From Chloroflexota bacterium (GTDB lineage Bacteria; Chloroflexota; Anaerolineae; Anaerolineales; Villigracilaceae), in NCBI GenBank assembly GCA_020217065.1, contig JAIWOB010000151.1:1-10000 (forward strand): a stretch of 10,000 nucleotides of DNA. Direction: 5' to 3'. Made by a program: the position numbers and the translations under genes. Below the pieces are notes generated by a model that did no database searches, had not been told where the DNA came from, and saw only the letters and a program-made list of their open reading frames with translations. This document shows, piece after piece, positions 1-7,803 of the stretch (within the stretch, counting starts at the first letter, position 1; the number at the start of each line of letters is the position of its first letter).

Positions 1-849
1 CAGGGCGTCAAGGGTCTGATTGTGGTCGCTGAAGACGGCGACGCCATCGTCACCTCGGTCGACAAAGCCGCCGACGCCGGCGTGAAAGTCATCGCTTACG
101 ACCGCCTGATTAAGACCCCCAAGATTGCCGCCTACCTCTCCTTCGACAACGTCGAAGTCGGACGCCAGCAAGCCCTCGGCGTCATGGCTGCCATTGACGC
201 CGACAACTGGGACGTCGCCAAGAACGGTCCCGCCCGCGTCGTCCAACTCGCCGGCTCCCCCACCGACAACAACGCCACCCTCTTCACCAAGGGTCAGACC
301 GAAATCCTCCAGCCCTACGTCGACAGCGGCAAGATTGAAATCGTCGCCCAGCAAGGCGTGGACAACTGGGACCCCGCCAACGCCCTCAAGTTGATGGAAA
401 ACATCCTCACCGCCCAGAACAACGACATTGACGCCGTGGTCGCCTCCAACGACGGCACCGCCCTCGGCGCCCTTCAGGCGATGAAGGCGCAAGGTCTGGC
501 TGGCAAGGTTCCAATATCCGGTCAGGACGCCACCGCCGACGGCTGCAACAGCATTGTCAAGGGCGAACTCACCGTCTCCATCCTCAAGGACATCCGCAAC
601 CTCTCCCCGCTCGCCGTTGACGTTATGGACAAACTGCTCAAGGGTCAGGAAGTTTCAGGCATGAAGAACTTCACCCTTGCCGAACTGACCCTCGACGACA
701 CCAAGAAAGGCGAAGTCCCCTGCGTGTTCCTTGAAGTCCAGCAGGTCAACAAAGACAACGTGTACGAGCTGGTCGTCAAGAGCGGCTTCCAATCCTACGA
801 CGACGTTTACCGCGACATCCCCGAAGCCCAGCGTCCTCCCAAACCCTAA
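1..849 (+). CDS. xylF: D-xylose ABC transporter substrate-binding protein (5' end outside window)
   Basis: This is the C-terminal 282 residues of a periplasmic-binding-protein type I (ribose/xylose-binding) protein that captures D-xylose outside the membrane and delivers it to XylGH. The reading frame is open from base 1, so the signal peptide and N-terminal lobe lie upstream. Counting codons from base 1, a YDR motif is followed by SFDNVEVG. GSPTDNNA lies at codons 85-92, SNDGTALGA from 149 and SGQDA at 173-177. From memory these match E. coli XylF (GSPVDNNA, SNDATAGGA, SGQDA) closely enough to favour xylose over ribose or galactose as ligand. The C-terminus ends in a proline-rich stretch. 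The xylG, xylH, xylA and xylB genes downstream support the assignment. Codon use is extremely C-biased: every Asp codon I read is GAC, every Asn AAC, and Lys is mostly AAG. That suggests very high expression. Confidence 0.93.
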   Translation, partial: QGVKGLIVVAEDGDAIVTSVDKAADAGVKVIAYDRLIKTPKIAAYLSFDNVEVGRQQALGVMAAIDADNWDVAKNGPARVVQLAGSPTDNNATLFTKGQTEILQPYVDSGKIEIVAQQGVDNWDPANALKLMENILTAQNNDIDAVVASNDGTALGALQAMKAQGLAGKVPISGQDATADGCNSIVKGELTVSILKDIRNLSPLAVDVMDKLLKGQEVSGMKNFTLAELTLDDTKKGEVPCVFLEVQQVNKDNVYELVVKSGFQSYDDVYRDIPEAQRPPKP

Positions 850-868
850 TTCATTTCCGTCACGCTCC

Positions 869-897
869 TCCCCGGTCTCCATCTTGGAGACCGGGGA
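869..897 (+). other. Intercistronic hairpin between xylF and xylG
   Basis: A perfect 12-bp inverted repeat (869-880 with 886-897, arms TCCCCGGTCTCC and GGAGACCGGGGA) surrounds a 5-nt loop, ATCTT. It starts 20 bases after the xylF stop. No T-run follows, so it is not a classic intrinsic terminator. Its position fits the known pattern in binding-protein ABC operons, where a hairpin after the binding-protein gene blocks 3' decay or partly stops transcription so that the binding protein outnumbers the membrane parts. The base pairing is seen directly; the role is inferred. Confidence 0.7.
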
Positions 898-944
898 ACT
901 CGCAAGGCAAGACAACCGCGCCCAAGAACGCCGTTTCCCAAAAC

Positions 945-1030
945 CTCACACTTTCCATGTAAATTCGTTTAAAATCAAAAGAGGAAATCGCAAAGGTCTG
1001 AAAAGCCCTGCCTTGGATGGAGCAAAGGAG
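945..1030 (+). promoter_or_regulatory. Rest of the xylF-xylG gap: AT-rich patch, possible weak internal promoter, xylG RBS
   Basis: The xylF-xylG gap is 189 bases long. After the hairpin it contains an AT-rich stretch at 957-981 unlike the surrounding GC-rich DNA. TAAAAT at 970-975 differs from the -10 consensus by one base. The best -35 partner is CTCACA at 945-950 with a 19-base spacer, which is poor. AAAGGAG at 1024-1030 is a strong ribosome binding site 8 bases before the GTG of xylG. A weak internal promoter for xylGHAB is possible but not well supported. Confidence 0.25.
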
Positions 1031-1038
1031 TTGTAAAA

Positions 1039-2568
1039 GTGGAAAACGACATTATTCTCGAATTCAAAAACGTAACCAAAAAATTTCCCGGGGTAGTGGC
1101 GCTCAACAACGTTTCTTTCAAGATTTGCCGCGGCGAAATCCATGGGATATGCGGCGAGAACGGGGCGGGCAAATCCACTTTGATGAAGATTCTTTCGGGC
1201 GTTTATCCTCACGGCACATACGATGGAAGCGTCATTTTCGACGGGGAGGAATTAAAACTGGGAGAAAGCGCCATTCAGGAAGCGGGGAACAAAGGAATTG
1301 CAATCGTTTATCAGGAATTGACCCTCGTGCCGACCATGTCGGTAGGAGAAAACGTCTATCTCGGACGCGAACCTTTGGAACGCGGCGCCATTAACTGGAA
1401 TAAACTCTACGCGGACACGCGAACCATCCTCGAAAAATACCAACTTGACGTTCTGCCCCAGGCGACAGTCAAAACCTTAGGGGTCGGCAAGATGCAAATG
1501 GTCGAAATCGCCAAAGCCCTATCGGAAAAAGCAAAGGTGTTGATTTTGGACGAACCGACCAGCGCCCTTAGCGAAGCCGAAATTGACAAGTTGATGGACA
1601 TTCTAAGGACGCTCAAGAGCAACGGCATCACCTGCATTTACATCACGCACAAACTCGAAGAGCTTTTCCGCATCACAGACAAAATCACTGTCATGCGGGA
1701 CGGCAAGGAAATTGTGACCAAACCAACCGCAGAATACACCCAGGAAAGCCTGGTGAGTTACATGGTGGGACGCGAAATGAAAGAGCGCTTCCCGAAAGCG
1801 CATCGCAAACCGGGAGAGGTGGTCTTTAAAGTCGAAGAATTGCACGCGCTGGACCCCAACGAGACGACTCGCAAAGTATTAAACGGCGTCACGTTCGAAG
1901 TGCGCAAGGGCGAGATTCTCGGCATCGCCGGTTTAATGGGCGCAGGGCGCACCGAACTGGTCATGACCCTGTTTGGCGAATACGGCAAGATTATCAAAGG
2001 CAAAATCTACCTCAACGGAGCGGAAATTCGCCCGACAAGCGCCCGCGAAGCAATCAGCGCAGGGTTAAGTTTGGTCCCCGAAGACCGCAAGGGGATGGGG
2101 CTGGTTTTAATTCAATCCGTGCTGAAAAATATTTCCCTGCCCAATCTCGACCAGTTTTCCGGATTCTTCCGCATTGACGCGGACGCCGAACTGAAAGCCA
2201 GCATGATTCAATCCCAAAGCCTGACTATCAAAGCCCCCAGTCTCGAAGCGCCTGTAGAAACCCTTTCCGGCGGAAACCAGCAAAAAGTGGTTATCTCCAA
2301 ATGGCTGCTTTCCAAACCTTCGGTTCTGATTATGGACGACCCGACGCGCGGCATTGACGTGGGCGCAAAATACGAAATCTACAAGTTAATGAACGAACTG
2401 GCGGAAAAAGGCGTCGCCATCATCATGATTTCCAGCGATTTGGAAGAGGTGCTTGGGATGAGCGACCGGGTAATGGTCATGTGCAGAGGACGCTCCACCG
2501 AAACGCTGCCCATCGCCGAGGCGACCGAAGAACGCGTTATGGCTTTAGCCACAGGCATCGCGTCTTAA
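1039..2568 (+). CDS. xylG: D-xylose ABC transporter ATP-binding protein
   Basis: This 509-residue protein has two fused ATPase domains, as in CUT2 sugar importers (XylG, RbsA, MglA), which are about 500 residues long. It powers xylose import from the cytoplasmic face of XylH. In domain 1, Walker A is GENGAGKST at residues 39-47, a Q-loop lies in VYQELTLVP, the signature is degenerate (LGVGKMQMVEIAKAL), and Walker B carries D171 and E172 in LDEPTSAL. In domain 2, the Walker A equivalent GLMGAGRTE lacks the lysine, the signature LSGGNQQK is canonical, and Walker B reads IMDDPTRGID with D433 and D434. D434 therefore sits where the catalytic glutamate usually is. The GTG start is chosen because AAAGGAG ends 8 bases upstream and the protein begins at the usual family position. 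It is 28 bases from xylH. The gene uses more AAA and A/T-ending codons than xylF. Assignment to xylose rather than another sugar rests on the operon. Confidence 0.95.
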   Translation: MENDIILEFKNVTKKFPGVVALNNVSFKICRGEIHGICGENGAGKSTLMKILSGVYPHGTYDGSVIFDGEELKLGESAIQEAGNKGIAIVYQELTLVPTMSVGENVYLGREPLERGAINWNKLYADTRTILEKYQLDVLPQATVKTLGVGKMQMVEIAKALSEKAKVLILDEPTSALSEAEIDKLMDILRTLKSNGITCIYITHKLEELFRITDKITVMRDGKEIVTKPTAEYTQESLVSYMVGREMKERFPKAHRKPGEVVFKVEELHALDPNETTRKVLNGVTFEVRKGEILGIAGLMGAGRTELVMTLFGEYGKIIKGKIYLNGAEIRPTSAREAISAGLSLVPEDRKGMGLVLIQSVLKNISLPNLDQFSGFFRIDADAELKASMIQSQSLTIKAPSLEAPVETLSGGNQQKVVISKWLLSKPSVLIMDDPTRGIDVGAKYEIYKLMNELAEKGVAIIMISSDLEEVLGMSDRVMVMCRGRSTETLPIAEATEERVMALATGIAS

Positions 2569-2596
2569 TTCGACTACATTCAAGCGAGGTTTATCC

Positions 2597-3802
2597 ATGG
2601 ATAATTCCAATCAAAGCGCAGTCCAAAAAGGCGGCTTTCTTCCCGAGCTGTTCGAGGTGGTGCGCCTTAACATTCAGACCTACACCATCTTGCTGGCGTT
2701 AATCGGCATTTGGGTCATCTTTTTCTTCACCACCGGCGGCACATATCTGGCTTCGCAGAACGTTTCCAATCTCTTCCGCCAGATGTCGGTGACCGCCTTT
2801 CTGGCGGCGGGCATGGTGCTGGTCATCGTCACAGGAAACATTGACCTTTCCGTCGGCAAACTGGCGGGGTTTGTTTCCGTCGTTGCGGCGTACCTGCAAG
2901 CGAGGATATGGTTTGAATACCTGCCCGACCAGCCTGTACTTTCGGCGGTTCTTACCGTTGTCATCAGCCTGCTCGTTGGCAGCGCGTTTGGCGCCCTGCA
3001 AGGCTATATCATCGCCTACCTTAAAGTGCCGTCCTTCATCGTCACTCTGGGCGGCTTATGGCTTTTCAACGGGCTTATTCTCCTCGTAACGGAAGGAAAG
3101 ACCATCCCCGCCAACCAGCCCTGGTTCTCCGACATCGCCCAAGGCTACGTGCCGGTCACTTGGGGCTGGATTTTAGGAATCGTGGCAATCGCTTTCCTGT
3201 TTTGGAACATGTTCAGCAGCCGCCAGAACAAACGCAAGCACGGCTTCCAATTGCGCAGCGTTTACATTGACCTGATGGCGACGGGCTTCGCCGCCCTGGT
3301 CATTCTCATCTACGTCTATAACGTCAACAATTACAAGGGGATTCAAAACCCGGTGTTGCTGCTGGCGATTACCGCCATGATAATGATTTACCTTTCGAAC
3401 AACACCCGTTTTGGCCGTTACGCTTACGCCATCGGCGGCAACAAGGAAGCGGCGCGTCTCTCCGGCATCAGCATCCCCAGCATGATTTTCAAAATCTTCG
3501 TGCTAATGGGCTTCCTCTCCGGCGTGGGCGGAGTGGTGCTTGCCTCTTATGTGGGGTATGGCACAATCGCCGCAGGGCAGGGCTATGAGTTGGACGCGAT
3601 TGCCAGCTGCATCCTCGGCGGCACTTCCACCTTGGGCGGAATCGGAACCATTCAAGGCGCGATGATTGGCGCGTTGATTATCGCCAGCCTGTCCACCGGC
3701 TTACAAATGATGAATGTGGCGCCCGCCTGGCAATATGTTTTGAAGGCGATTGTGTTGGTGCTGGCTGTTTTGGCGGACGTCTATTTCAAGAAAAAAGGCT
3801 AA
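2597..3802 (+). CDS. xylH: D-xylose ABC transporter permease
   Basis: This 401-residue inner-membrane protein of the BPD_transp_2 (CUT2/branched-chain) permease family forms the xylose channel as a dimer and couples to XylG. It has a short cytoplasmic N-terminus, then about ten hydrophobic segments, the first at roughly residues 29-46. GNIDLSVGK at 80-88 is the family motif seen as GGIDLSVG in Rbs[13 protein letters not shown] at about 280-291 is the cytoplasmic loop that contacts the ATPase. [12 protein letters not shown] at 340-351 is the conserved C-terminal membrane motif. A hydrophilic basic loop ([10 protein letters not shown]) lies in the middle, as in xylose-type permeases, which are longer than RbsC (about 320 residues). 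The start at 2597 follows GAGG at 2586-2589 by 7 bases. It is followed 5 bases later by xylA, so the two are certainly cotranscribed. Confidence 0.94.
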   Translation: MDNSNQSAVQKGGFLPELFEVVRLNIQTYTILLALIGIWVIFFFTTGGTYLASQNVSNLFRQMSVTAFLAAGMVLVIVTGNIDLSVGKLAGFVSVVAAYLQARIWFEYLPDQPVLSAVLTVVISLLVGSAFGALQGYIIAYLKVPSFIVTLGGLWLFNGLILLVTEGKTIPANQPWFSDIAQGYVPVTWGWILGIVAIAFLFWNMFSSRQNKRKHGFQLRSVYIDLMATGFAALVILIYVYNVNNYKGIQNPVLLLAITAMIMIYLSNNTRFGRYAYAIGGNKEAARLSGISIPSMIFKIFVLMGFLSGVGGVVLASYVGYGTIAAGQGYELDAIASCILGGTSTLGGIGTIQGAMIGALIIASLSTGLQMMNVAPAWQYVLKAIVLVLAVLADVYFKKKG

Positions 3803-3807
3803 TTCCC

Positions 3808-4971
3808 ATGTCATACGAACCCAAACCCGAACACAAATTCACCTTTGGACTATGGACCGTCGGCAGCGTCGGACGCGACCCATTTGGGGGACCCGTGCGC
3901 GACCCGAAGACGCCCGCCGAACTGGTTTACTTGTTGGGCGAAGTCGGGGCTTACGGCGTCAACTTCCACGACAACGACCTAATTCCCATTGACGCCACGC
4001 CCGCCGAAGCCGAAAAAATCAAGAAAGACTTCCGCAAGGCGCTGGCAGACACCGGTCTCGTCGTCCCCATGGCGACCACCAATTTATTTGGCGACCCCAT
4101 CTTTAAAGACGGCGCGTTCACCAGCAACGACCCCAAAGTCCGCGCTTACGCGCTGCAAAAAACCATGAACGCTATTGACCTGGGCGTGGAATTTGGCGCG
4201 AAAGTTTACGTCTTCTGGGGCGGACGCGAGGGAACGGAAACCGACTCCAGCAAAAACGCCGCCGACGCCGTCAAGCGCAACCGCGAAGCGATGAACTTCC
4301 TCTGCGAATACGCGCTCGACAAAAAATACGACCTGAAATTCGCCCTCGAAGCCAAGCCCAATGAACCGCGCGGCGACATCTACAACCCCACCACCGGTCA
4401 CATGCTGGCGTTCATCGAAACCCTCGACCACCCCGAAATGGTCGGCGTCAACCCTGAAGTGGCGCACGAACACATGGCGGGAATCAACTTCATGCACGGC
4501 GTCGCCCAGGCGTGGGAAGCGGGAAAACTCTTCCACATTGACCTGAACGACCAGTACCCCGGACGCTACGACCAGGATTTGCGCTTCGGCTCCCGCGACA
4601 TCAAAGCCGCCTTCTATCTCGTCAAATTCCTTGAAGACGTCAAATATGAAGGCTCGCGCCACTTCGACGCGCACGCCTACCGCACTGAAGATTACGAAGG
4701 CGTCAAGGACTTCGCCCGCGGCTGTATGCGGACTTACCTTATCCTCAAAGAAAAAGCCGCTCAATTCAACGCGGACAAGGAAATTCAGGCTCTGCTGGCG
4801 GAAATTAACGCCGACGACGGCTCAATGAGCAAATTCTTCGGCAAGTACTCCGCCGAAAAAGCCGCGGCGCTAAAAGCCCAGCCCTTTGACCGCAACGCAA
4901 TCTCCAAACGCGGCTTGCAATACGAGCGCCTCGACCAATTGACGATTGATTTGTTATTGGGCGTTAGATAG
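3808..4971 (+). CDS. xylA: Xylose isomerase, class I
   Basis: D-xylose isomerase (EC 5.3.1.5) interconverts D-xylose and D-xylulose in the cytoplasm with two divalent metals. At 387 residues it is the short class I type known from Streptomyces, Arthrobacter and Thermus, not the 440-residue E. coli type. Residue numbers coincide with those of the Streptomyces enzymes: substrate and catalytic residues W16, H54, D57, F94, W137 and K183; metal-1 ligands E181, E217, D245 and D287; metal-2 ligands E217, H220, D255 and D257. All are present, so the enzyme should be active. Tandem beta/alpha units of the TIM barrel precede a C-terminal helical tail from about residue 320 that holds the tetramer together. 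The ATG follows AAGG at 3795-3798. Codon use is C-biased like xylF, suggesting high expression. Lying between the importer genes and xylB, it performs the first step of catabolism. Confidence 0.97.
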   Translation: MSYEPKPEHKFTFGLWTVGSVGRDPFGGPVRDPKTPAELVYLLGEVGAYGVNFHDNDLIPIDATPAEAEKIKKDFRKALADTGLVVPMATTNLFGDPIFKDGAFTSNDPKVRAYALQKTMNAIDLGVEFGAKVYVFWGGREGTETDSSKNAADAVKRNREAMNFLCEYALDKKYDLKFALEAKPNEPRGDIYNPTTGHMLAFIETLDHPEMVGVNPEVAHEHMAGINFMHGVAQAWEAGKLFHIDLNDQYPGRYDQDLRFGSRDIKAAFYLVKFLEDVKYEGSRHFDAHAYRTEDYEGVKDFARGCMRTYLILKEKAAQFNADKEIQALLAEINADDGSMSKFFGKYSAEKAAALKAQPFDRNAISKRGLQYERLDQLTIDLLLGVR

Positions 4972-4985
4972 AAAAAGCAAGCGGA

Positions 4986-5039
4986 CAGTCAGGCGCACAG
5001 GCGCGCAGTCAGACTCGCGTTTCCTTGTGCGCCTGTTTT
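4986..5039 (+). terminator. Long hairpin with T-rich tail between xylA and xylB (terminator or attenuator-like)
   Basis: CAGGCGCACA at 4990-4999 pairs perfectly with TGTGCGCCTG at 5026-5035, and the pairing extends inward by one G-U and one G-C pair. The 22-base interior can fold again (CGCG at 5002-5005 with 5016-5019, then AGT with ACT). TTTTGATTGTTT follows directly, which resembles an intrinsic terminator with an interrupted U-tract. CAGGCGC is also present a second time at 4998-5004, so two 5' arms could compete for the same 3' arm. CAGTCAG occurs at 4986-4992 and 5006-5012. It could reduce xylB expression relative to xylA or stabilise the upstream mRNA. Pairing is seen; function is inferred. 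Confidence 0.5.
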
Positions 5040-5056
5040 GATTGTTTCCCTTTCCC

Positions 5057-5062
5057 AAGGAG
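5057..5062 (+). promoter_or_regulatory. Ribosome binding site that fixes the xylB start
   Basis: AAGGAG lies 5 bases before the ATG at 5068. An in-frame TTG at 5038 would add ten residues (ending VP before MYFIGIDAS), but it overlaps the T-rich tail of the hairpin and has no such site. The ATG is therefore preferred. Confidence 0.8.
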
Positions 5063-5067
5063 TTCCC

Positions 5068-6558
5068 ATGTATTTCATTGGCATAGACGCCTCCACCACC
5101 GCCACCAAAGCCTTATTGATGGACAAAAACGGAAAAGTGTTGGGCGTGGCTTCCAACGAATATTCCTTTGAAACGCCGCGCCCATTATGGAGCGAGCAGT
5201 CCCCCGCCCTGTGGTGGGACGCCGCCGCCGCAAGCGTCCGCCAGGTGATGAAAACCACCGGCGCAGACGCCTCCTCCGTCAAAGGCATTGGGTTGACGGG
5301 TCAAATGCACGGCTTGGTTTTACTGGACGAAAACGGCGAGGTCTTGCGCCCCGCGATTTTATGGAACGACCAGCGCACCGCCGCCCAATGCGATGAAATC
5401 CGCCGGCGGCTCGGAAAAGAACAATTCATTCAAATTACAGGAAACGACGCCCTGACCGGGTTCACCGCCCCGAAAATTCTTTGGGTGCAGGAAAATGAAC
5501 CGGAAGTCTGGAAACGCGCGCGGCATATTCTCCTCCCGAAAGATTACGTCCGCTACAAGATGACGGGCGAATTTGCCGTTGACTGCGCCGACGGCGCGGG
5601 GACGATTCTCTTCGACCTCAAAAAACGCGCCTGGTCGCCTGAGGTTTTGAAGGCGCTGGACATCCCCGCCGAAATCCTGCCCAAGACCTTTGAAGGAACC
5701 GAGGTCACGGGCGCGCTGTCGCCTGCGGCGGCGAAGGAACTGGGCTTGACGGCGGGAATCCCCGTCTTCGGCGGCGGCGGAGACCAGGCGGCGGCGGCGG
5801 TCGGCACGGGAGCCGTCCGCGCCGGGGTCGTTTCGCTCAGCCTCGGCACATCGGGCGTGGTTTTTGCCGCCACCGACGGCGCAGCAATCGAACCCGAAGG
5901 AAGGTTGCACGCGTTCTGTCATTCCGCACCCGGCAAGTGGCATTTCATGGGCGTGATGCTCTCGGCGGCGGGAAGCCTGCGCTGGCATCGGGATACCTTT
6001 GCCCCCGGCACAAATTACGACGCCTTGCTCGCCCCAACGGCAGAAGTTCCGCCCGGCAGCGACGGCTTGGTCTTCCTCCCCTATCTGACCGGAGAACGCA
6101 CCCCCCACCCCGACCCTTTGGCGCGCGGAGCCTTTGTCGGCTTGACCGTGCGTCACACCTTCCCGCACCTGACACGGGCGGTCCTCGAAGGCGTTTCCTT
6201 CGGTCTGCGAGACAGTTTTGAGTTAATGAAAAACGCCGGGTTGAAAGATATTTCTCAAGTGCGCGTGACCGGCGGCGGAGCGCGCAGTCCGCTGTGGCGG
6301 CAAATTCTGGCGGATGTGTTCAACGCCGAAATCGTCACCGTCAACGCGGAAGAAGGCGCGGCATACGGCGCGGCGCTGCTGGCGGCGACAGGAGCGGGCG
6401 CTTTCTCCAGCGTGGAATCGGCATGCGACGCCGTCATTCAAATCACGGGCAGCGTCCAGCCCGGCAAGAATCAGGCTGTTTACGAAAAACTCTACCCCGT
6501 TTATCGCGCGCTGTATCCCGCATTGTCGCCGCAATTTAATCAACTGGCGGACTTTTAA
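5068..6558 (+). CDS. xylB: Xylulokinase
   Basis: This is a 496-residue FGGY-family sugar kinase (EC 2.7.1.17), close to the 484 residues of E. coli XylB. It phosphorylates D-xylulose to D-xylulose 5-phosphate with ATP, feeding the pentose phosphate pathway. The first actin-like domain begins with the phosphate-binding loop GIDASTTATK at about residues 5-14. TGQMHGL contains H81 at the position of the substrate-contacting MH pair of XylB. ILWNDQRT is the xylulokinase-typical substrate loop. The second domain has the catalytic aspartate D239 in GGGGDQAAAAVGTG, then LSLGTSG, the FGGY signature region near LPYLTGERTPHPDP, GGGARSPLW and EEGAAYGAALLA for the adenosine site. All key elements are intact. 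It starts 96 bases after xylA and has its own strong ribosome binding site, so it is probably the last gene of the xyl operon. Confidence 0.95.
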   Translation: MYFIGIDASTTATKALLMDKNGKVLGVASNEYSFETPRPLWSEQSPALWWDAAAASVRQVMKTTGADASSVKGIGLTGQMHGLVLLDENGEVLRPAILWNDQRTAAQCDEIRRRLGKEQFIQITGNDALTGFTAPKILWVQENEPEVWKRARHILLPKDYVRYKMTGEFAVDCADGAGTILFDLKKRAWSPEVLKALDIPAEILPKTFEGTEVTGALSPAAAKELGLTAGIPVFGGGGDQAAAAVGTGAVRAGVVSLSLGTSGVVFAATDGAAIEPEGRLHAFCHSAPGKWHFMGVMLSAAGSLRWHRDTFAPGTNYDALLAPTAEVPPGSDGLVFLPYLTGERTPHPDPLARGAFVGLTVRHTFPHLTRAVLEGVSFGLRDSFELMKNAGLKDISQVRVTGGGARSPLWRQILADVFNAEIVTVNAEEGAAYGAALLAATGAGAFSSVESACDAVIQITGSVQPGKNQAVYEKLYPVYRALYPALSPQFNQLADF

Positions 6559-6583
6559 CGGTTCGTCCAAGACCCTTTGCCGG

Positions 6584-6630
6584 CAGGTCTGGTTTCCAAA
6601 AGACGCCAGACCTGTTATATTTCGTCCATC
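6584..6630 (+). promoter_or_regulatory. Inverted repeat overlapping a possible promoter at the MFS gene start
   Basis: CAGGTCTGG at 6584-6592 and CCAGACCTG at 6606-6614 form a perfect 9-bp inverted repeat with a 13-base centre. TTTCCA at 6593-6598 (4 of 6 matches to the -35 consensus) and TATATT at 6616-6621 (5 of 6 to the -10) are 17 bases apart. Transcription would start near 6628, about 3 bases before the ATG, giving a leaderless or nearly leaderless message. That fits the absence of a Shine-Dalgarno sequence. The repeat could be a repressor operator. The alternative is a hairpin terminating the xyl operon, but what follows (TTATATTTCG) is a poor U-tract. Confidence 0.4.
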
Positions 6631-7803
6631 ATGCAGACAAAACCATCTCAAGCCGCAGCCGCGCTCCTCACGACAGGCTGCTTCCTTGCCTTCTTCGTTT
6701 TTGGATTCACCGACAATCTCAAAGGACCCACCCTGCCCGCCATGCTCGCGGAATTAAATTTCGACTACGGCGCAGGCGGCAATATCCTCTTCGGCGAATA
6801 CCTTGGTTTTCTCATCGCCACCCTCCTCACAGGAATCCTCGCCGACCGTTTCGGGCTGAAAAGCGTCATCCTGCTGGCAGGCTTATTCCTGGGAATCGGC
6901 GTCAGCGGGTACAGCCTATCCGTTTCCGCCTTTCTTCTCTTTGCCTCCATGTTCATCGTCGGCATGGGATTGGGCGCCCTGGAACTCGGCCCCAACGCCA
7001 TCATCGCCAGCCTGCGCCGCGAGCGCAAAGGGCTTTATCTAAACCTCATGGCTGTTTTACATGGGCTTGGTTCTTTGCTCGCGCCGCTTTTTGCGGGCTG
7101 GCTTTTGAGCCGGGGCGTTTCGTGGCGCGTCGTCTACCGCTGGGATTTGGCGCTGGTCTTCCTGTTTTTTGTTATCTTCCTTTTTCTCCGCTTTCCCAAA
7201 GCGGAAGAAACGTCACAAATTGATTTTCGCCGTTTGCGGCAAGCCGCATTCAAAGGAGACCTGCCCTGGTACTACGCGGCAATCTGCTTTTACGTCGCCG
7301 CGGAAATCGGCATGGGACAGTGGCTGGCGGCGTTCCTGCAAGATGTCCGCAGCGCGGACGTAACCGCCAGCAGCCGCGCGCTTTCGCTCTTCTTCGCCGC
7401 GATTATGGCTGGGCGTTTCATCGGCGGCTTTTTCGTCAAGCGGGCTGGATACCTGCGCTCGATTCTGTTCGCCGCTATCGGCGGAATTTTCTGCCTCGCA
7501 GCCGGGTTGTCCCTTCCCGAAGTTTCCTTCCTCCTGCCCCTCACAGGCTTTTTCTTTTCGATTATCTTTCCCACCGTCACCGCCGCCGTCTCCGACCTCC
7601 ACACGGAGAACGCGAACACCGTCCTCGGCGTTCTTTTCACCTTCGCAGGACTGGGAGGGCTGCTGGGTCCTTGGCTGATTGGCTTGGGCAGCGACCTGCT
7701 CGGCTTACAGGCGGGTTTCTCGCTCAACGTTCTGTTCGTATTCATCCTGATTGTTTCGGCTGTCATTCTATTGAAAAGGAGTTCCAATGGACAAACCGCT
7801 TAA
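6631..7803 (+). CDS. MFS sugar transporter, FHS (fucose permease)-like
   Basis: This is a 390-residue integral membrane protein with about twelve hydrophobic segments, a major facilitator superfamily transporter. GFTDNLKGPTLP at residues 25-36 places an acidic residue, D28, in the first segment, and GALELGPNA around E118 resembles the LETAANP motif of FucP in segment 4. In FucP an aspartate and a glutamate at such positions are needed for proton-coupled sugar uptake. Motif A of the N-terminal half is GILADRFGLK, ending at K77, and a relic in the C-terminal half is AGRFIGGFFVKRAG. A proton-driven sugar or polyol symporter is the best guess, but the substrate cannot be read from the sequence. 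The ATG at 6631 is preferred to an in-frame TTG at 6577, which would put 18 non-membrane residues encoded by the palindrome in front. No ribosome binding site is visible. The last 17 bases overlap the next gene. Confidence 0.82.
   Translation: MQTKPSQAAAALLTTGCFLAFFVFGFTDNLKGPTLPAMLAELNFDYGAGGNILFGEYLGFLIATLLTGILADRFGLKSVILLAGLFLGIGVSGYSLSVSAFLLFASMFIVGMGLGALELGPNAIIASLRRERKGLYLNLMAVLHGLGSLLAPLFAGWLLSRGVSWRVVYRWDLALVFLFFVIFLFLRFPKAEETSQIDFRRLRQAAFKGDLPWYYAAICFYVAAEIGMGQWLAAFLQDVRSADVTASSRALSLFFAAIMAGRFIGGFFVKRAGYLRSILFAAIGGIFCLAAGLSLPEVSFLLPLTGFFFSIIFPTVTAAVSDLHTENANTVLGVLFTFAGLGGLLGPWLIGLGSDLLGLQAGFSLNVLFVFILIVSAVILLKRSSNGQTA
7775..7781 (+). promoter_or_regulatory. Ribosome binding site of the Gfo/Idh gene inside the MFS gene
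   Basis: AAAGGAG lies inside the final codons of the MFS gene, 5 bases before the ATG at 7787. The reading frames overlap by 17 bases, which implies translational coupling and obligatory cotranscription of the pair. Confidence 0.8.

Noticed and set aside
4084..4764. A 226-residue open frame on the - strand opposite xylA.
   Set aside because: It is antisense to an intact xylose isomerase with every active-site residue present. The strong GC-third-position bias of xylA keeps the opposite frame free of stops, and the translation is low-complexity (V/F/E/G-rich) with no recognisable motif.
5038..5067. Upstream TTG start for xylB.
   Set aside because: It overlaps the hairpin tail and lacks a ribosome binding site. 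The ATG at 5068 has AAGGAG 5 bases upstream, and the protein then begins at the family-typical MYFIGIDAS.
5359..6168. A 269-residue open frame on the - strand opposite xylB.
   Set aside because: It lies wholly within a complete xylulokinase gene. It is rich in R, G and A without domains, as expected for a shadow frame.
6577..6630. Upstream TTG start for the MFS gene.
   Set aside because: The 18 extra residues would be encoded by the inverted repeat, are not membrane-like, and have no ribosome binding site.
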